64,000 nt of DNA from Gibbsiella quercinecans (GTDB lineage Bacteria > Pseudomonadota > Gammaproteobacteria > Enterobacterales > Enterobacteriaceae). Where the stretch lies: positions 4,030,001 to 4,094,000 of the forward strand of contig NZ_CP014136.1 of assembly GCF_002291425.1 (NCBI RefSeq), given 5' to 3'. Each line of letters opens with the position of its first letter. Within the stretch, counting starts at the first letter, position 1. Of the stretch, positions 25,156 to 36,100 are shown piece after piece. Position numbers and translations under genes: made by a program. The notes under the pieces were generated by a model. The model worked only from the letters and a program-made list of their open reading frames with translations, searched no databases and was not told the origin of the DNA.

Positions 25156-26058
25156 TTAATCGCCGTCTTTTATCTGCGCCATGTGGCTTAGCAGCCAGTT
25201 GCGCAGGCTGCTGATATCTTCCCGTTCGCTGTTTTCCGCCAGGGTGACGAAATAGTAATTTGCGCCGGGCAGCGCGTGGGCGAAAGGCGCTGCCAGCACC
25301 CCTTGGCGGATGAAATCGTGCGCCAGCAGGCTGCTGACGATCGCCACCCCCTGGCCGGCGACCACGGCCTGTATCGCATGGGTTTCATCGGTGAAGTGCA
25401 CCCCGGCCTCGCTGTTGAGCATTGCCGGGCCAAAGCGCGTTTTCCAGTGTTGCCAGGTGGGCGCCGCCGCAGGGACGTGGCGGTTATCAACGTGAAACAG
25501 GGTGGCCGACGATAAATCTTCAAGCCGCCGGATAGCCAACGCCGGGCTGGCGACCAGGATGAATTCATCCTGATAGAGCAGGGTTGACGCCAGCGTGTCT
25601 TCTGCCGTTTCACGGTAACGGATGGCCGCATCGACCGTTTTACGCGCCAGATCAATGCTTTCCACGCTGGTATGCAGGCGCAGATCGATATCCGGCAACG
25701 CCACCTTCAGTGCCGCCAGGCGCGCCACCAGCCAGTGGGTGAGGAAATTCGAGGTGGTGGTGACGGTAAGCACCGGCGGCGCATTATGGGCATGGATCTT
25801 TTCCACGGTATCCTGCAGCTCGTTAAACAGCCGCTGCGTTGTGCTAAACAGTATTTCCCCGCTGGCGGTTAACGCCACCCCCTTCGCACTGCGTTCAAAC
25901 ACCCTGGTGGCCAACTGCTCTTCCAATTGCCGTATCTGGTGGCTGATTGCCGTGGCGGTGACGCCAATTTCGTCGGCAGCGCGTTTGAAGCTGTGGTGAA
26001 CAGCCACGGCGTTGAAGGCCCGTAGCGCCCCCAATGGCGGCAGGCGAAGCTTTCTCAT
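25156..26058 (-). CDS. LysR-family regulator, GcvA-like
   Basis: A 300-residue LysR-type regulator. It starts with the GcvA-subgroup signature LPPLGALRAFNAVAVHHSFK and AADEIGVTATAISHQIRQLE (residues 6-45). The effector domain begins near residue 92. It is divergent from the MFS transporter gene at 26195 (136-bp gap), which is its probable target. Convergent to the GH13 gene, whose stop is 41 bp away across a GC-rich inverted repeat (gccgccggc-cgc-gcgccggcgg near 25133-25155). Confidence 0.87.
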   Translation of the reverse strand: MRKLRLPPLGALRAFNAVAVHHSFKRAADEIGVTATAISHQIRQLEEQLATRVFERSAKGVALTASGEILFSTTQRLFNELQDTVEKIHAHNAPPVLTVTTTSNFLTHWLVARLAALKVALPDIDLRLHTSVESIDLARKTVDAAIRYRETAEDTLASTLLYQDEFILVASPALAIRRLEDLSSATLFHVDNRHVPAAAPTWQHWKTRFGPAMLNSEAGVHFTDETHAIQAVVAGQGVAIVSSLLAHDFIRQGVLAAPFAHALPGANYYFVTLAENSEREDISSLRNWLLSHMAQIKDGD

Positions 26059-26194
26059 GCTGAGTTTATTTCATCCATTGCTGAATTTAATGACTTTGAT
26101 TTGGCTTTTACAGCCGGAGTAACCTCATTAAACGCCATTTTTATGATGAGAACAATTCATCAGCGTTTTGGCGCCTACAGAAGGATAAAGGGTT

Positions 26195-27568
26195 ATGACA
26201 GGTTGTATTTCAGCGCCGGACGGCACATTAACGCGCTTATCACTTACGCTGGCAGCGCTTTCACTGGCGCAGTTTGTGATCGCGTTGGATTATTCGATTA
26301 TCTATGTGGCGTTGCCGAACATCGCCGCCAGCCTGCATTTGGTGCCGGCGCACGCGCAGTGGGTGGTCTCTGCCTATGGCGTGGTTTTTGCCGGTTTTTT
26401 ACTGGTTGGCGGCCGCTGTTGTGATGCGTTCGGCGCCAGGAGCATGTTTGTGCTGGCGATGGCGTTGTTCAGCCTGGCTTCGCTGTGGGGCGGTATGACG
26501 GCATCGGCCACGGCGTTGGTGATTGCCCGTGGCGTTCAGGGGTTGGGCGCTGCGTTTTTACAGCCGGCGATCATTGCGTTGATCTCCCATCACTTCAGTG
26601 CTGGCCATGCGCGGGCAAAAGCCCTCACCGTCTGGAGCACGGTTGGCGCCGCCGGCCTGGTGGCGGGCGTTGTGCTGGGCGGCGCTTTTACGCAGCTGAG
26701 CTGGCGGCTGGTGTTTTTGGTTAATGTGCCGCTGGGGGCGCTGTGTATCTGGGCCGCGTTCCGCTATTTTCGCGTTGCATGCCGCACTGTGCCGCGCCAA
26801 CGGTTGCCGTTGTTGGCCGCCTTATTGGGCACGCTGAGTGTGCTGGGCGTGGTCATGGCGATGAGCGCACTGGCCGAGCACGGGCTGGATCACCCCGTCA
26901 CGCATCGCTGGCTGGGTATGACTACGGTTTTACTGTGGCTATTTCTGCTTGGCGAAAAACACAGCCGACAACCGCTGGTGGCGTGTGGGCTACGCAACCT
27001 GGCAGGGTTGCAACGGGGCTGTACCGCCAGTGGTTTATACATGGCCAGCGTGGGAACCGAACTGTTTTTGCTGACGTTGCTGTTGCAGAACCACTATGGC
27101 TACAGCGCCTGGCAAACCGGCCTGTTTTTTATGCCGCTGACGCTGATGATTATTACCGGCAATATGATCGCCGGTAAATTGTTCGCACGGCTGCCGGCGG
27201 CCGGTGTATTGGCCCGGGGCTTTATGATCGGCGCCGCCGGGCTGCTGCTGATTGCTTGCTCACTGGGGGAAAATATGGCCTGGCTGGTTTTCATTCCCGG
27301 GCTGCTGCTGAGCGGTATCGGCCATGGCATGATTTATACCGCGAAGTTTGTGGTTGGCACCGATGATGTGCCGGATGAACAGCAGGGGGGCGCCAGTGGG
27401 TTGATGGTCACGGCGCAATACGCCAGCGGCGCGGTTGCGCTGGCATTGATGGTGATTATCCTGCAGGTCAACCCGGGCATGAGTGGTTTTCACTTTGGCT
27501 TCGCCGCCTTAACCGGGTTTGCCGTTATCGGCGCGGTGCTGGCGCAAGGGGCCGACATCAATGGTTAG
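26195..27568 (+). CDS. MFS transporter, DHA2 (EmrB/QacA) family
   Basis: A 457-residue inner-membrane proton-driven exporter, with about 14 hydrophobic helices by inspection. The opening helix has the family motif (FVIALDYSIIYVALPNIAAS), then QWVVSAYGVVFAGFLLVGG, RGVQGLGAAFLQPAIIALI and motif C (GLVAGVVLGGAFTQLSWRLV). Such pumps export drugs or small toxic metabolites. It is divergent from a GcvA-like LysR regulator, so it is probably inducible. No membrane-fusion partner lies beside it. The GNAT gene on the other strand ends 6 bp after its stop. Confidence 0.87.
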   Translation: MTGCISAPDGTLTRLSLTLAALSLAQFVIALDYSIIYVALPNIAASLHLVPAHAQWVVSAYGVVFAGFLLVGGRCCDAFGARSMFVLAMALFSLASLWGGMTASATALVIARGVQGLGAAFLQPAIIALISHHFSAGHARAKALTVWSTVGAAGLVAGVVLGGAFTQLSWRLVFLVNVPLGALCIWAAFRYFRVACRTVPRQRLPLLAALLGTLSVLGVVMAMSALAEHGLDHPVTHRWLGMTTVLLWLFLLGEKHSRQPLVACGLRNLAGLQRGCTASGLYMASVGTELFLLTLLLQNHYGYSAWQTGLFFMPLTLMIITGNMIAGKLFARLPAAGVLARGFMIGAAGLLLIACSLGENMAWLVFIPGLLLSGIGHGMIYTAKFVVGTDDVPDEQQGGASGLMVTAQYASGAVALALMVIILQVNPGMSGFHFGFAALTGFAVIGAVLAQGADING

Positions 27569-27574
27569 GCCGCG

Positions 27575-28000
27575 TTATTTTTTCGGCGAATGCAGCAGGT
27601 AATACTCTTCGTCGCCGTCTTCCCCGGTGGCGATCACGCGCCAGCCGTGCTTGCGGTAAAACGCCAGCGCCTTGTGGTTTTTTACCAGGCATTTCAGCGA
27701 ACCGGTATGGGTGAAGGTGTTTTCGGCGTGGTGCAGCAGCGCGCTGCCCACGCCCTGTGGCGGCAGGTGCGGATCGACAAACAGGTTGTGAATGAAATTG
27801 TCGGCGCGGTGAATGGAAACAAACCCCAGCAGCTTGCCTTGTTGTTCCGCCACCCAGATATCCTCACCGAGGGTGGCGCGATCAAAGTCTTCCAACTGAT
27901 AGCCGCGCGTATCTCGCCAGTGGTAGGCGGCCTTGCGGGCTGCCAGATACAAAGTGCGCAGGAATGGGCGATCGGCCTCTTGGTATTTTCTTATCTGCAT
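27575..28000 (-). CDS. GNAT-family N-acetyltransferase
   Basis: A 141-residue acetyltransferase of the GNAT fold, with motif A NLFVDPHLPPQGVGSALLHH (acetyl-CoA pyrophosphate loop Q-G-V-G-S) and C-terminal HKALAFYRKHGWRVI. I place the start at the ATG at 28000, preceded by AAGGAG, rather than the in-frame ATG nine codons upstream. The acyl acceptor cannot be told. Monocistronic, convergent with the MFS gene. Confidence 0.83.
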   Translation of the reverse strand: MQIRKYQEADRPFLRTLYLAARKAAYHWRDTRGYQLEDFDRATLGEDIWVAEQQGKLLGFVSIHRADNFIHNLFVDPHLPPQGVGSALLHHAENTFTHTGSLKCLVKNHKALAFYRKHGWRVIATGEDGDEEYYLLHSPKK

Positions 28001-28339
28001 AGCGGCTCCTTTATCTCTTCCCGCCACTATACGCTAAATCATTTGCCGTGCGGGCCGGGGCGCCTGGAGCGTTGCGCCGTTTGTTTTTCGCGCCGGATGA
28101 AAAAAACCGGTGGCCGGCGCTTCGCTCATCTATTAATGGTGTGAATGCGTTTATTTATTATTATCTGTTTTATGAATATAAAATAACGATAAATATCGTA
28201 AATTAACTTATTATAGTCATTATTTAGAGGTAAATGGCAAATTAACCCGTTGGTGTTGGTTGATTATTATTCTGATGTGAATAATAATCCTCACACAAAT
28301 TGACGAATTCTTTACAGTTAATACCTTCAGGGATCAGAA
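28001..28339. promoter_or_regulatory. AT-rich control region upstream of cdiB with inverted repeat
   Basis: A 339-bp gap whose last ~200 bp are strikingly AT-rich compared with both flanks. ATTATTATTC (28263-28272), tgatgt, GAATAATAAT (28279-28288) is a perfect 10-bp inverted repeat with a 6-bp spacer, about 50 bp before the cdiB start. It could be an operator or an H-NS-silenced promoter. The exact promoter is not clear. Confidence 0.5.
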
Positions 28340-30085
28340 ATGCTGGTATGCAGGAAGCATCTATGGCGTTTTGCCGCGCCGTTGGCGCTGGGCGGTGTGG
28401 TTTTTCCGCTTTCGGCGGCTTTATTCAACCCGGCAGAGCACAACACTATCGAACCGCCGCCTTCTGCCGCCGCCGCACAAGGGGCCGAGCTGGATGCGCG
28501 GGAACAATTGCGCCAGCAACAGCGTGAACGCGTGCTGCGCGAACAGAACGCGCCGGATTCCGATGTGCGCCTGGCCCGCCCCAGCGTTGTTTTGCCCGAT
28601 TACCCCATCAATGAGCAACCCTGCTTCATCATCAATACTCTGCGTCTGGAAGGCGACTCGGCCGCCCGCTTTCAGTGGGCGCTGGATGCCGCAAATGGCG
28701 CCAGAGGCCGCTGCCTGGGTAGCCAGGGCATCGTACTGATCATCAACAAAGTGCAGAACGCCATTCTGGCGCGGGGATACGTCACCACCCGCGTGATGGC
28801 GCAGGAACAGGATCTGACCACCGGCGTGCTGACGCTCACTCTGCAGCCCGGGCGCATTGGCGATATCCGCTTTGAGGCGCCGGTTTCCTGGCGTGGGCAG
28901 CTGTGGAATGCCATTCCGGCCTCGCCGGGCGACATTCTCAACCTGCGGGATCTGGAACAAGGGCTGGAAAACTTCAAACGTGTGCCCAGCGCGGCCGCCG
29001 ACATCACCATCGTTCCTGGCGAGCGCGAAGCCACCAGTGACCTACGGGTGAACTGGAAAGCGGGCCGCCCGGTGCGGCTTAACCTGGGGCTGGACGACAG
29101 CGGTGCAAAAAGCACCGGCCGCTACCTCGGATCTGCGACGTTGGCGGTGGATGCCCCGTTGGCGCAGAACGATCTGTTCTATGCCAATATCGGCAAGAAC
29201 CTGTTCCAGCACGGGCCGTTCGGCAACCGTTCACACACCCTGAACTACTTTTTCCCGATCGGCTACTGGGCGGTTTCCGCCAACTACAACGACTACACCT
29301 ATCAGCAGAATATCCCCAATGCGAATGAGGTGCTGAGCTACAGCGGCAAGAGCGACAACCTGCAACTGACGGTGTCCCGGCTGCTGTTTCGCAATCAGGC
29401 GCATAAAACCACGCTCAACCTGCACGCCTATCGTAAGCATTCCTCTAATGCGGTGGATGGCATCGACATCGGCCTACAGCAGCGCCGCACCGCCGGCTGG
29501 GAGCTGGGCGTTAACCAGCGCAGTTACCTCGGCCGCGCCACGCTGGATGTGAACCTCAATTGGCGCCGCGGCACCGGGGCGTTCGGCGCCTTGCCCGCGC
29601 CGGAGGAGGCCACACACAGCGGTAGCGCCCGTACCGGTATTTTGCTTGGCGATCTGAGCGTCAACCAGCCTTTCGTATGGGGCAAACAACCCTGGCGGTA
29701 TTACACCCTGGTTCGCGGCCAGTGGAGCCCGAACGCGCTGACGCCGCAGGAGCGAATGGCCATCGCCGGGCGTTATACGGTGCGCGGCTTTGACGGCGAA
29801 CAGATGCTGTCCGGGGAGAAGGGGCTGCTTTGGCGCAATGAGTTGGCGTGGAACATAGGAGCGCGTGGCCATGAGCTGTATCTGGCCGCCGATTATGGGC
29901 GCGTCGGCGGCCCCGGCGCTCGGCATCTGGTCGGCCGCCAACTGGTGGGCAGCGCTTTGGGCATGCGGGGGGCGATGTGGGGGCGGTTTGGCTACGATCT
30001 GTTCGCCGGTATGCCGCTCTACAAGCCGGATAATTTCCGCACATCCGGTGCGTCGGCTGGCTTTAGCGTCAACCTGGAGATCTGA
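28340..30085 (+). CDS. cdiB: two-partner secretion outer-membrane transporter (CdiB/ShlB/FhaC family)
   Basis: A 581-residue Omp85-type transporter that exports its large partner through the outer membrane. An N-terminal signal (PLALGGVVFPLSAALF) is followed by a helix-rich linker (EQLRQQQRERVLREQ), then two POTRA domains (about 85-235; CFIINTLRLEGDSAARF, then TTGVLTLTLQPGRIGDIRF). The 16-strand barrel carries the conserved lid-lock motif VRGF (RYTVRGFDGEQ) and ends LEI. It lies 58 bp upstream of the partner gene. Start at 28340 puts the signal peptide at the right place; an in-frame ATG does not exist just upstream. Confidence 0.92.
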   Translation: MLVCRKHLWRFAAPLALGGVVFPLSAALFNPAEHNTIEPPPSAAAAQGAELDAREQLRQQQRERVLREQNAPDSDVRLARPSVVLPDYPINEQPCFIINTLRLEGDSAARFQWALDAANGARGRCLGSQGIVLIINKVQNAILARGYVTTRVMAQEQDLTTGVLTLTLQPGRIGDIRFEAPVSWRGQLWNAIPASPGDILNLRDLEQGLENFKRVPSAAADITIVPGEREATSDLRVNWKAGRPVRLNLGLDDSGAKSTGRYLGSATLAVDAPLAQNDLFYANIGKNLFQHGPFGNRSHTLNYFFPIGYWAVSANYNDYTYQQNIPNANEVLSYSGKSDNLQLTVSRLLFRNQAHKTTLNLHAYRKHSSNAVDGIDIGLQQRRTAGWELGVNQRSYLGRATLDVNLNWRRGTGAFGALPAPEEATHSGSARTGILLGDLSVNQPFVWGKQPWRYYTLVRGQWSPNALTPQERMAIAGRYTVRGFDGEQMLSGEKGLLWRNELAWNIGARGHELYLAADYGRVGGPGARHLVGRQLVGSALGMRGAMWGRFGYDLFAGMPLYKPDNFRTSGASAGFSVNLEI

Positions 30086-30143
30086 GGCCGGCCCTGTGCC
30101 GCAACTGACCAGAACGGACTGACTTTTCTCACGGATGTGACTC

Positions 30144-33100
30144 ATGAACAAGCATTGCTATCGCCTTATTTTCAGCCGCACCCATGGGGAACTGCGGGTG
30201 GTTTCCGAACTGGCCCGCAGTTGCAGCAGCGAGCCGGGGCAAAGCCGCGGCGCCGGCGCGCCACGGTTGTGGGTGACGCTGCGCCGCACGGTATGGCTGC
30301 TGGGGCTGGCGCTGTTTGCCGGGCCGGCGGCGGCCGACGGCATTGTGGCGGACAGTGCGGCGGCGCCCGGCCAGCGGCCGGATGTGATTGCCACGGCGAA
30401 CGGCTTACCGCAGGTGAATATTACCGCGCCCAATCAGGCCGGGATATCGCACAACCAGTATCAGCAGTTTGATGTCGAGCAGAAAGGCGCCATTCTCAAC
30501 AACTCGGCGGTAATGACGTCCACCCAGATGGCCGGGATGATACAGGGCAACCCTAACCTGAATCCGGATGCCGCCCCCGCACGGGTGATCCTCAATGAAG
30601 TCAACAGCAACAACCCCAGCCAACTGCGCGGTTTTCTGGAAGTGGCCGGCGGGCGGGCGCAGGTGATTGTCGCTAACCCGGCGGGGATTGTCTGCAATGG
30701 TTGCGGCACCCTCAATGCCGGGCGAATGACGCTGACGACCGGCAAGCCGCAGTTGAACGCCGACGGCAGCCTGGCGGGCTACCAGATCGAACGCGGCGTA
30801 GTGCGCGTGGAGGGCGGCGGGCTGAATGGCGATAGCCGTCATGATACCGAATACGTGGATATTCTGGCGCGCGCGGTAGCAATCAATGCCGGCGTCTGGG
30901 CCAAAGATGAGCTGTCGGTGGTGGCTGGCCGCAACCGCGTGAGCGCGGACGGTAAAACCGCGACGCCGTTTTCGGACGACGGCAGCGCCAAACCCGAGTT
31001 GGCCATCGATATGGGCCAGATGGGCGGCATGTACAGCGGCCATATCCGGATGATCGGCACCGAAGCGGGGGTGGGGGTTCGCAATCAGGGCGGGCATCTG
31101 CAGGCTGAAAAGACCCTGGTGGTGAGCAGTGAGGGCAAACTTGTCTGGCAGGCCGGCACAGCGGAGCCTTACACGCAGGCCGGCGGAGATATTAGCTTAA
31201 CCGCCCGAGACAGCGTTGAACACCAGGGCAAACTGTACAGTGGTGGCCAACTGGCCGTACAAAGCCGCCAGGGCGAAATTCGCCAATCCGGCACGCTGGC
31301 GGCGGCCGGCAACGTCACGCTGCGCGCTGAGCAAGGTATCCAGAGCAGCGGGGCGCTTTTGGCGGGCAGCGATGCGAACAGCAGCCTGATCCGCGCGGCG
31401 GATATTACTCTCGTCAGCCAGGGGGATATTCGCGCCAGCGGCAGCTTGCTGAGCCAGAAACAGGTAGTGGTGACCGGCCGCCGGGTGGATTTAAGCCACA
31501 GCCGCCTGGCAGCCGGGCAGGCGCAGTTGACGGCGCAAGCCGGGGACGTGCTGTTGCAACAGGCGCAGGTGGACAGTGAGCAACTCACCGTCAACAGTTT
31601 GGGGTACCTCGACACGCAGCAGGCGCAAATCCGCGCCGGGAACTGGCAAATCACCGCCGATAGCCTGTACAACCAGGCGGGCGTCTGGTCGCAGGTGGGC
31701 ACGGGGGAAAGTCGTTTTACCCTGCGTGGTGCGCTGGATAACACCGATGGCAGTATTGAAGCGCAATGGCTTAGCCTGAATAGCGCCGCCCTCAATAACC
31801 TGCGCGGCCGGCTGGTGGCGCTGGACGGCACGGCGCAGCATTGGCGGGTGAGCGGCCTGTTGAACAACACCTCCGGCGTGATGGGCGGCAACGGCGGTTT
31901 GCAACTGGATGTCGGCGCATTGATCAACCTTCAGGGCACCCTGCAAAGCCAGTCAACGTTGGGCATTACGGCGCTAAACGGGCTGGATAACCGCCAGGGC
32001 CAGTTATTGGCCGGCGGGAGCCTGGCTCTGAATAGCCAAGGGCTGCTCAGTAACCAGGAGGGTGAGATCCGCGGCCAGCATCTTCAGCTTGCGGCACAGG
32101 CGCTGAATAATGCCGGGGGGCAGATGGTGAGCCAGGGGCGGCTGCAGCTTGATGCCCAGGAGGCGATCGACAATCAGCAAGGGCTGATGGAAGCCGGCGA
32201 CGTGCTGGCGGTGACGACCGAAGGCCATTGGGATAACCGCAAAGGCACGGCGCTGGGCGGGCAGCAGGCCAGCATTGCGGCGGGCAGCCTGGATAATGCC
32301 GCAGGCCGGCTGCAATCGGGCGGTGAGCTGGCCATCAACACCGCCGGTAACATCAATAATCAGGCGGGTACCCTGACGGCGCAGCAGGATCTCCATTGGC
32401 AGGGCGGCGCACTCAGCCTGTTCAATAATGATGCGGGCAAATTGCTCAGCGGCGCAGCGCTGTCGCTCAATGGCGGGCAGTTGAACAACCGGCAACAGGG
32501 GCTGGTGAAAAGCCAGCAGGCGTTGGCATTGCACCTTTCCGGGGCCTGGGACAATCAGGGCGGAAAGCTGGCCAGTGGCGGTAGCGGCACGATACGCGCG
32601 CGCGAACTGATCAACACGCAGGGGGCAATCCAGGCGCTGGATACGCTGGATATGCAGTTCACCGGCGCGTTGGATAACCGCAATGGCACTCTCTTCAGCC
32701 AGCAGGCGCAGCGCTTGCTGGCGGAGAATATCCTGAATGCTGAAGGCTGGATCGGCAGCCAGGGATCGTTGACGGCGGTTAGCCAGCGTTTCGATAACCA
32801 GCAGGGCGAGGTCGTCAGCCAGCAGGATGCCAGCCTGACCGCCACGCGCTGGAATAACCAGTACGGCGTAGTGCAGTCTGCAGGCAGTGTGCTGCTGCAG
32901 ATACTTCAGGACGTGTACAACCAGGGCGGAAAAATCAGCGCGCAAGCGCGCTTGTGGTTACAGGGGCAAACGGACGCGGCCCTTGCCGGCGTGTTGCACA
33001 ATGAGGGTGGGCAACTGCTGGCGGGCGAACAGCTACAGATCCGGGCGCAGAGCATCGATAACCCGCAAAACGGCCTGCTCTACAGCCAGCAACAGCTGCA

Positions 33101-36100
33101 TCTAACCCTGAGCGACCAGTTGGATAACCGCCAGGGCAATTTGCAAAGCGGTGAAGGGGTGCAGATCAGCGCCGCACGGCTGCTGAACGCCCAGGGCGTG
33201 ATTAGCAGCCAGGGCACGATCCAACTGACTGCCGACCAGTTTGATAACCTGGCGGGCACCGTGATCGGCCAGGGGGCGGGCGATTATCATTTCAGCTATC
33301 TCAATAACCAGCAGGGTAAAATCCACAGCGGCGGCGCCCTCACGCTGAACGGCAGCCGCATGGATAACCAGGCGGGGCAATTGGTTTCCAGCCAGGCGCT
33401 GACGCTCAACGGCGAGAATATCGACAACAGTCACCAGGGGATAATCAGCAGCCAGGGCGCATTGACGGTGTATGCCGGGCAGTTGAATAACCGGGACGGC
33501 GGCCTGTTGATTGGCACCACGCAGACCGACGTGAGCGCGCAAACGCTGGATAATAGCGCCGGGCGCGTGCAGAGCGCGGGCACTCTGGCCCTGTCACAGC
33601 TGGCCGCACTGGATAATCGCCAGGGGCGTATTTTATCCAATGATTCATTGCGTATCAGCGGCGGCGCCACGCCCGCGTTGGCCCTATTAAACCAGGGCGG
33701 GACGATCCAGAGCGGCGGGGCGTTAACGGTGGCGGCCCAATCGCTGGATAATCAGGGGGGAACGTTGCTCAGCCAGCAGGCGCTGCAACTTTCAATTCAG
33801 CAGGATTACACCCATCAGGCCGGGGACACGATAAACAGCAACAGCGCGGTGATCCTGCGGGTGGCCGGCGTATTGACCAACCTGGCCGACTGGTTGCTGC
33901 CGGGTGAGCTTACGCTCTACAGCACGCACCTGAACAACCTGGCGACGCTGGTCGGTAAAACGCTGCGTTTCACCACCGGGGAACTGCGCAATCAGGGGCG
34001 CATTGAAGCCGATACGCTGGCCTTCGACGCCGACAGCCTGGACAACTCGGCGACGCTGATGGCGGATAACCTCACGGTCAACAGCCGGACGGTGGATAAC
34101 CATGGCCGCGAAGCGCTGATTGCCGCCACGGCGCACATCAGCCTGATAACCGGCGAGCGGTTGACCAACCAGGCTGGCGCGCTGATTTACAGCGCTGGCT
34201 CCCTGGCGCTTTCCAGCGCGGATCTGATTGAAAACCGTGCCGGCACGATTGAAGCGGAAGGGGATCTCACCCTGACGGCGACGCGCTTTGACAACCTGCG
34301 TGACGGGCTGGAGATTGAACGCGACGCCCAGACCAGCGATTACAGCTGGCACCGATACAACTACTACTGGCGTTCCTATGGCGAGGACGTCAATACGGAT
34401 GTCAGCACCCTGGCGCCGACCACCCAACGGTTGACCTTCCGTGACGATGCGGCGGCAGAGAGCAACCCCTATGGCACGTTGCTGAATATTGACGCCAACG
34501 CCAAACGGGCGGAGGTTCAGGTAAAAGACGCTCAGGGGCAATCGATCAGCCTGTGGGTCAACTATCTGGCTCTGGTTCCCAACGCCGACGGCAGCTATGC
34601 CATGACGTTTTACGAGACGCGCGGCCCGCGGCAACGCGCTGTTCCCACCCCTTATCAAAACACCGTCTGGTGGAATGCCACCGATAGCGAAAAGATCGAG
34701 CAGTGGAGCCCCGATCGGTTTATCGATATTGCCAGCGCGCCTTATGTGACGGATTACAACAACCTGCGTGAACGCACCGCCACGGGCACCCTTACCGAAG
34801 ATCGGCTGGTTTCCGCCGGCGTTGGGGCGAGCCTGCTCGCCGGGGGCAACATGTTCCTGCATATTGCCGGGCAACTGCAGAATGACGCCAGCACCATCAG
34901 CAGCAACGGCAACCTGACGATTGACGGCACTGCCAACATCATCAACCGCGGCTATTCGGTGAATCAGCGGCGCCAGGAATATATTGTCGATCATTATGAT
35001 CGGGCGGAGGGGCATTGGTACCCGACCTACACTATCGACGAAACCACCGCCTTAACCACCCTTGACGGGGTTATCAGCGGTTACGGCAATGTCACGCTCA
35101 GCGGCGCACAGCTGACAAACACCACCGTCAACCAGGCGCAAATCAGCACCGTGGCGGCCGCGCAAAACGCGGCGGCGGCCGAACGCGCCGAATGGGAACG
35201 CAACCCGTTAGCGGTCAACATCAGCGGGCAGCGCTGGCAGGCCGCCGATACCGGGCTGGCGGAGGGCAGCCGGCCGCTCACGCCAGGTGAGCTGGCGTTA
35301 ACCGACCAACAGCATCTGGCCAACGTAGCGACGACGATTCCTAATAATGGTCTGTTCCGCCAGCAAACTGCGGCAGAGAGCGCTTTCCTGGTGGTGACTG
35401 ACTCACGCTTTACCGACAGAAGCCAGTTCCTGAGCAGCGATTATCTGTTGCAGCAGGTCGGTTATGATCCCAGCCAGGTGCATAAGCGCTTGGGGGATGG
35501 TTACTACGAACAGCGGGTGGTGCGTGAACAGCTACTGGCGTTGACCGGGCGCCCCTCATTGCAGGGCTTTGATGCCATGGCGCAATATCAGGCCCTGATG
35601 AATAACGCGATCACGGTGGCGGAAGATTTCCATCTGGTGCCCGGCGTGGCCCTCACGCCGTCACAGATTGCCGCATTACAGCAGGATATCGTCTGGCTGG
35701 TGAGCGAAACGGTTGAGACGGCCACGGGGCCGCAGACCGTGTGGGTGCCGCAAGTCTATCTGGCCAACAGCACGGTGCGCATCACCGGTGATGGCGCGGT
35801 GATCGCGGGCGGCAATCTGCAGCTGTCAACCGGCAGCCTCAGCAATGCGGCTAACCTGTTTGCCGATCAGGCGTTAAGTATTGATAGCGACCAGTTCCTG
35901 CATCTGGGGGGCGACATCCGTGCTGATACCCTCAATGTGCAGGCAGACAGCATCGGCCTGAGCACCAACCTGCAGGATGCGCTGCGCCAGGCAAGCATGC
36001 AGGCGCGTGAGCTTAGCCTGAGCGGCGGCGATATCCGTTTGCAGGGGGCGAGCCTCACCGCCAGCGAGAACCTCAGCCTTAGCGTCAGCAATAATCTGAA

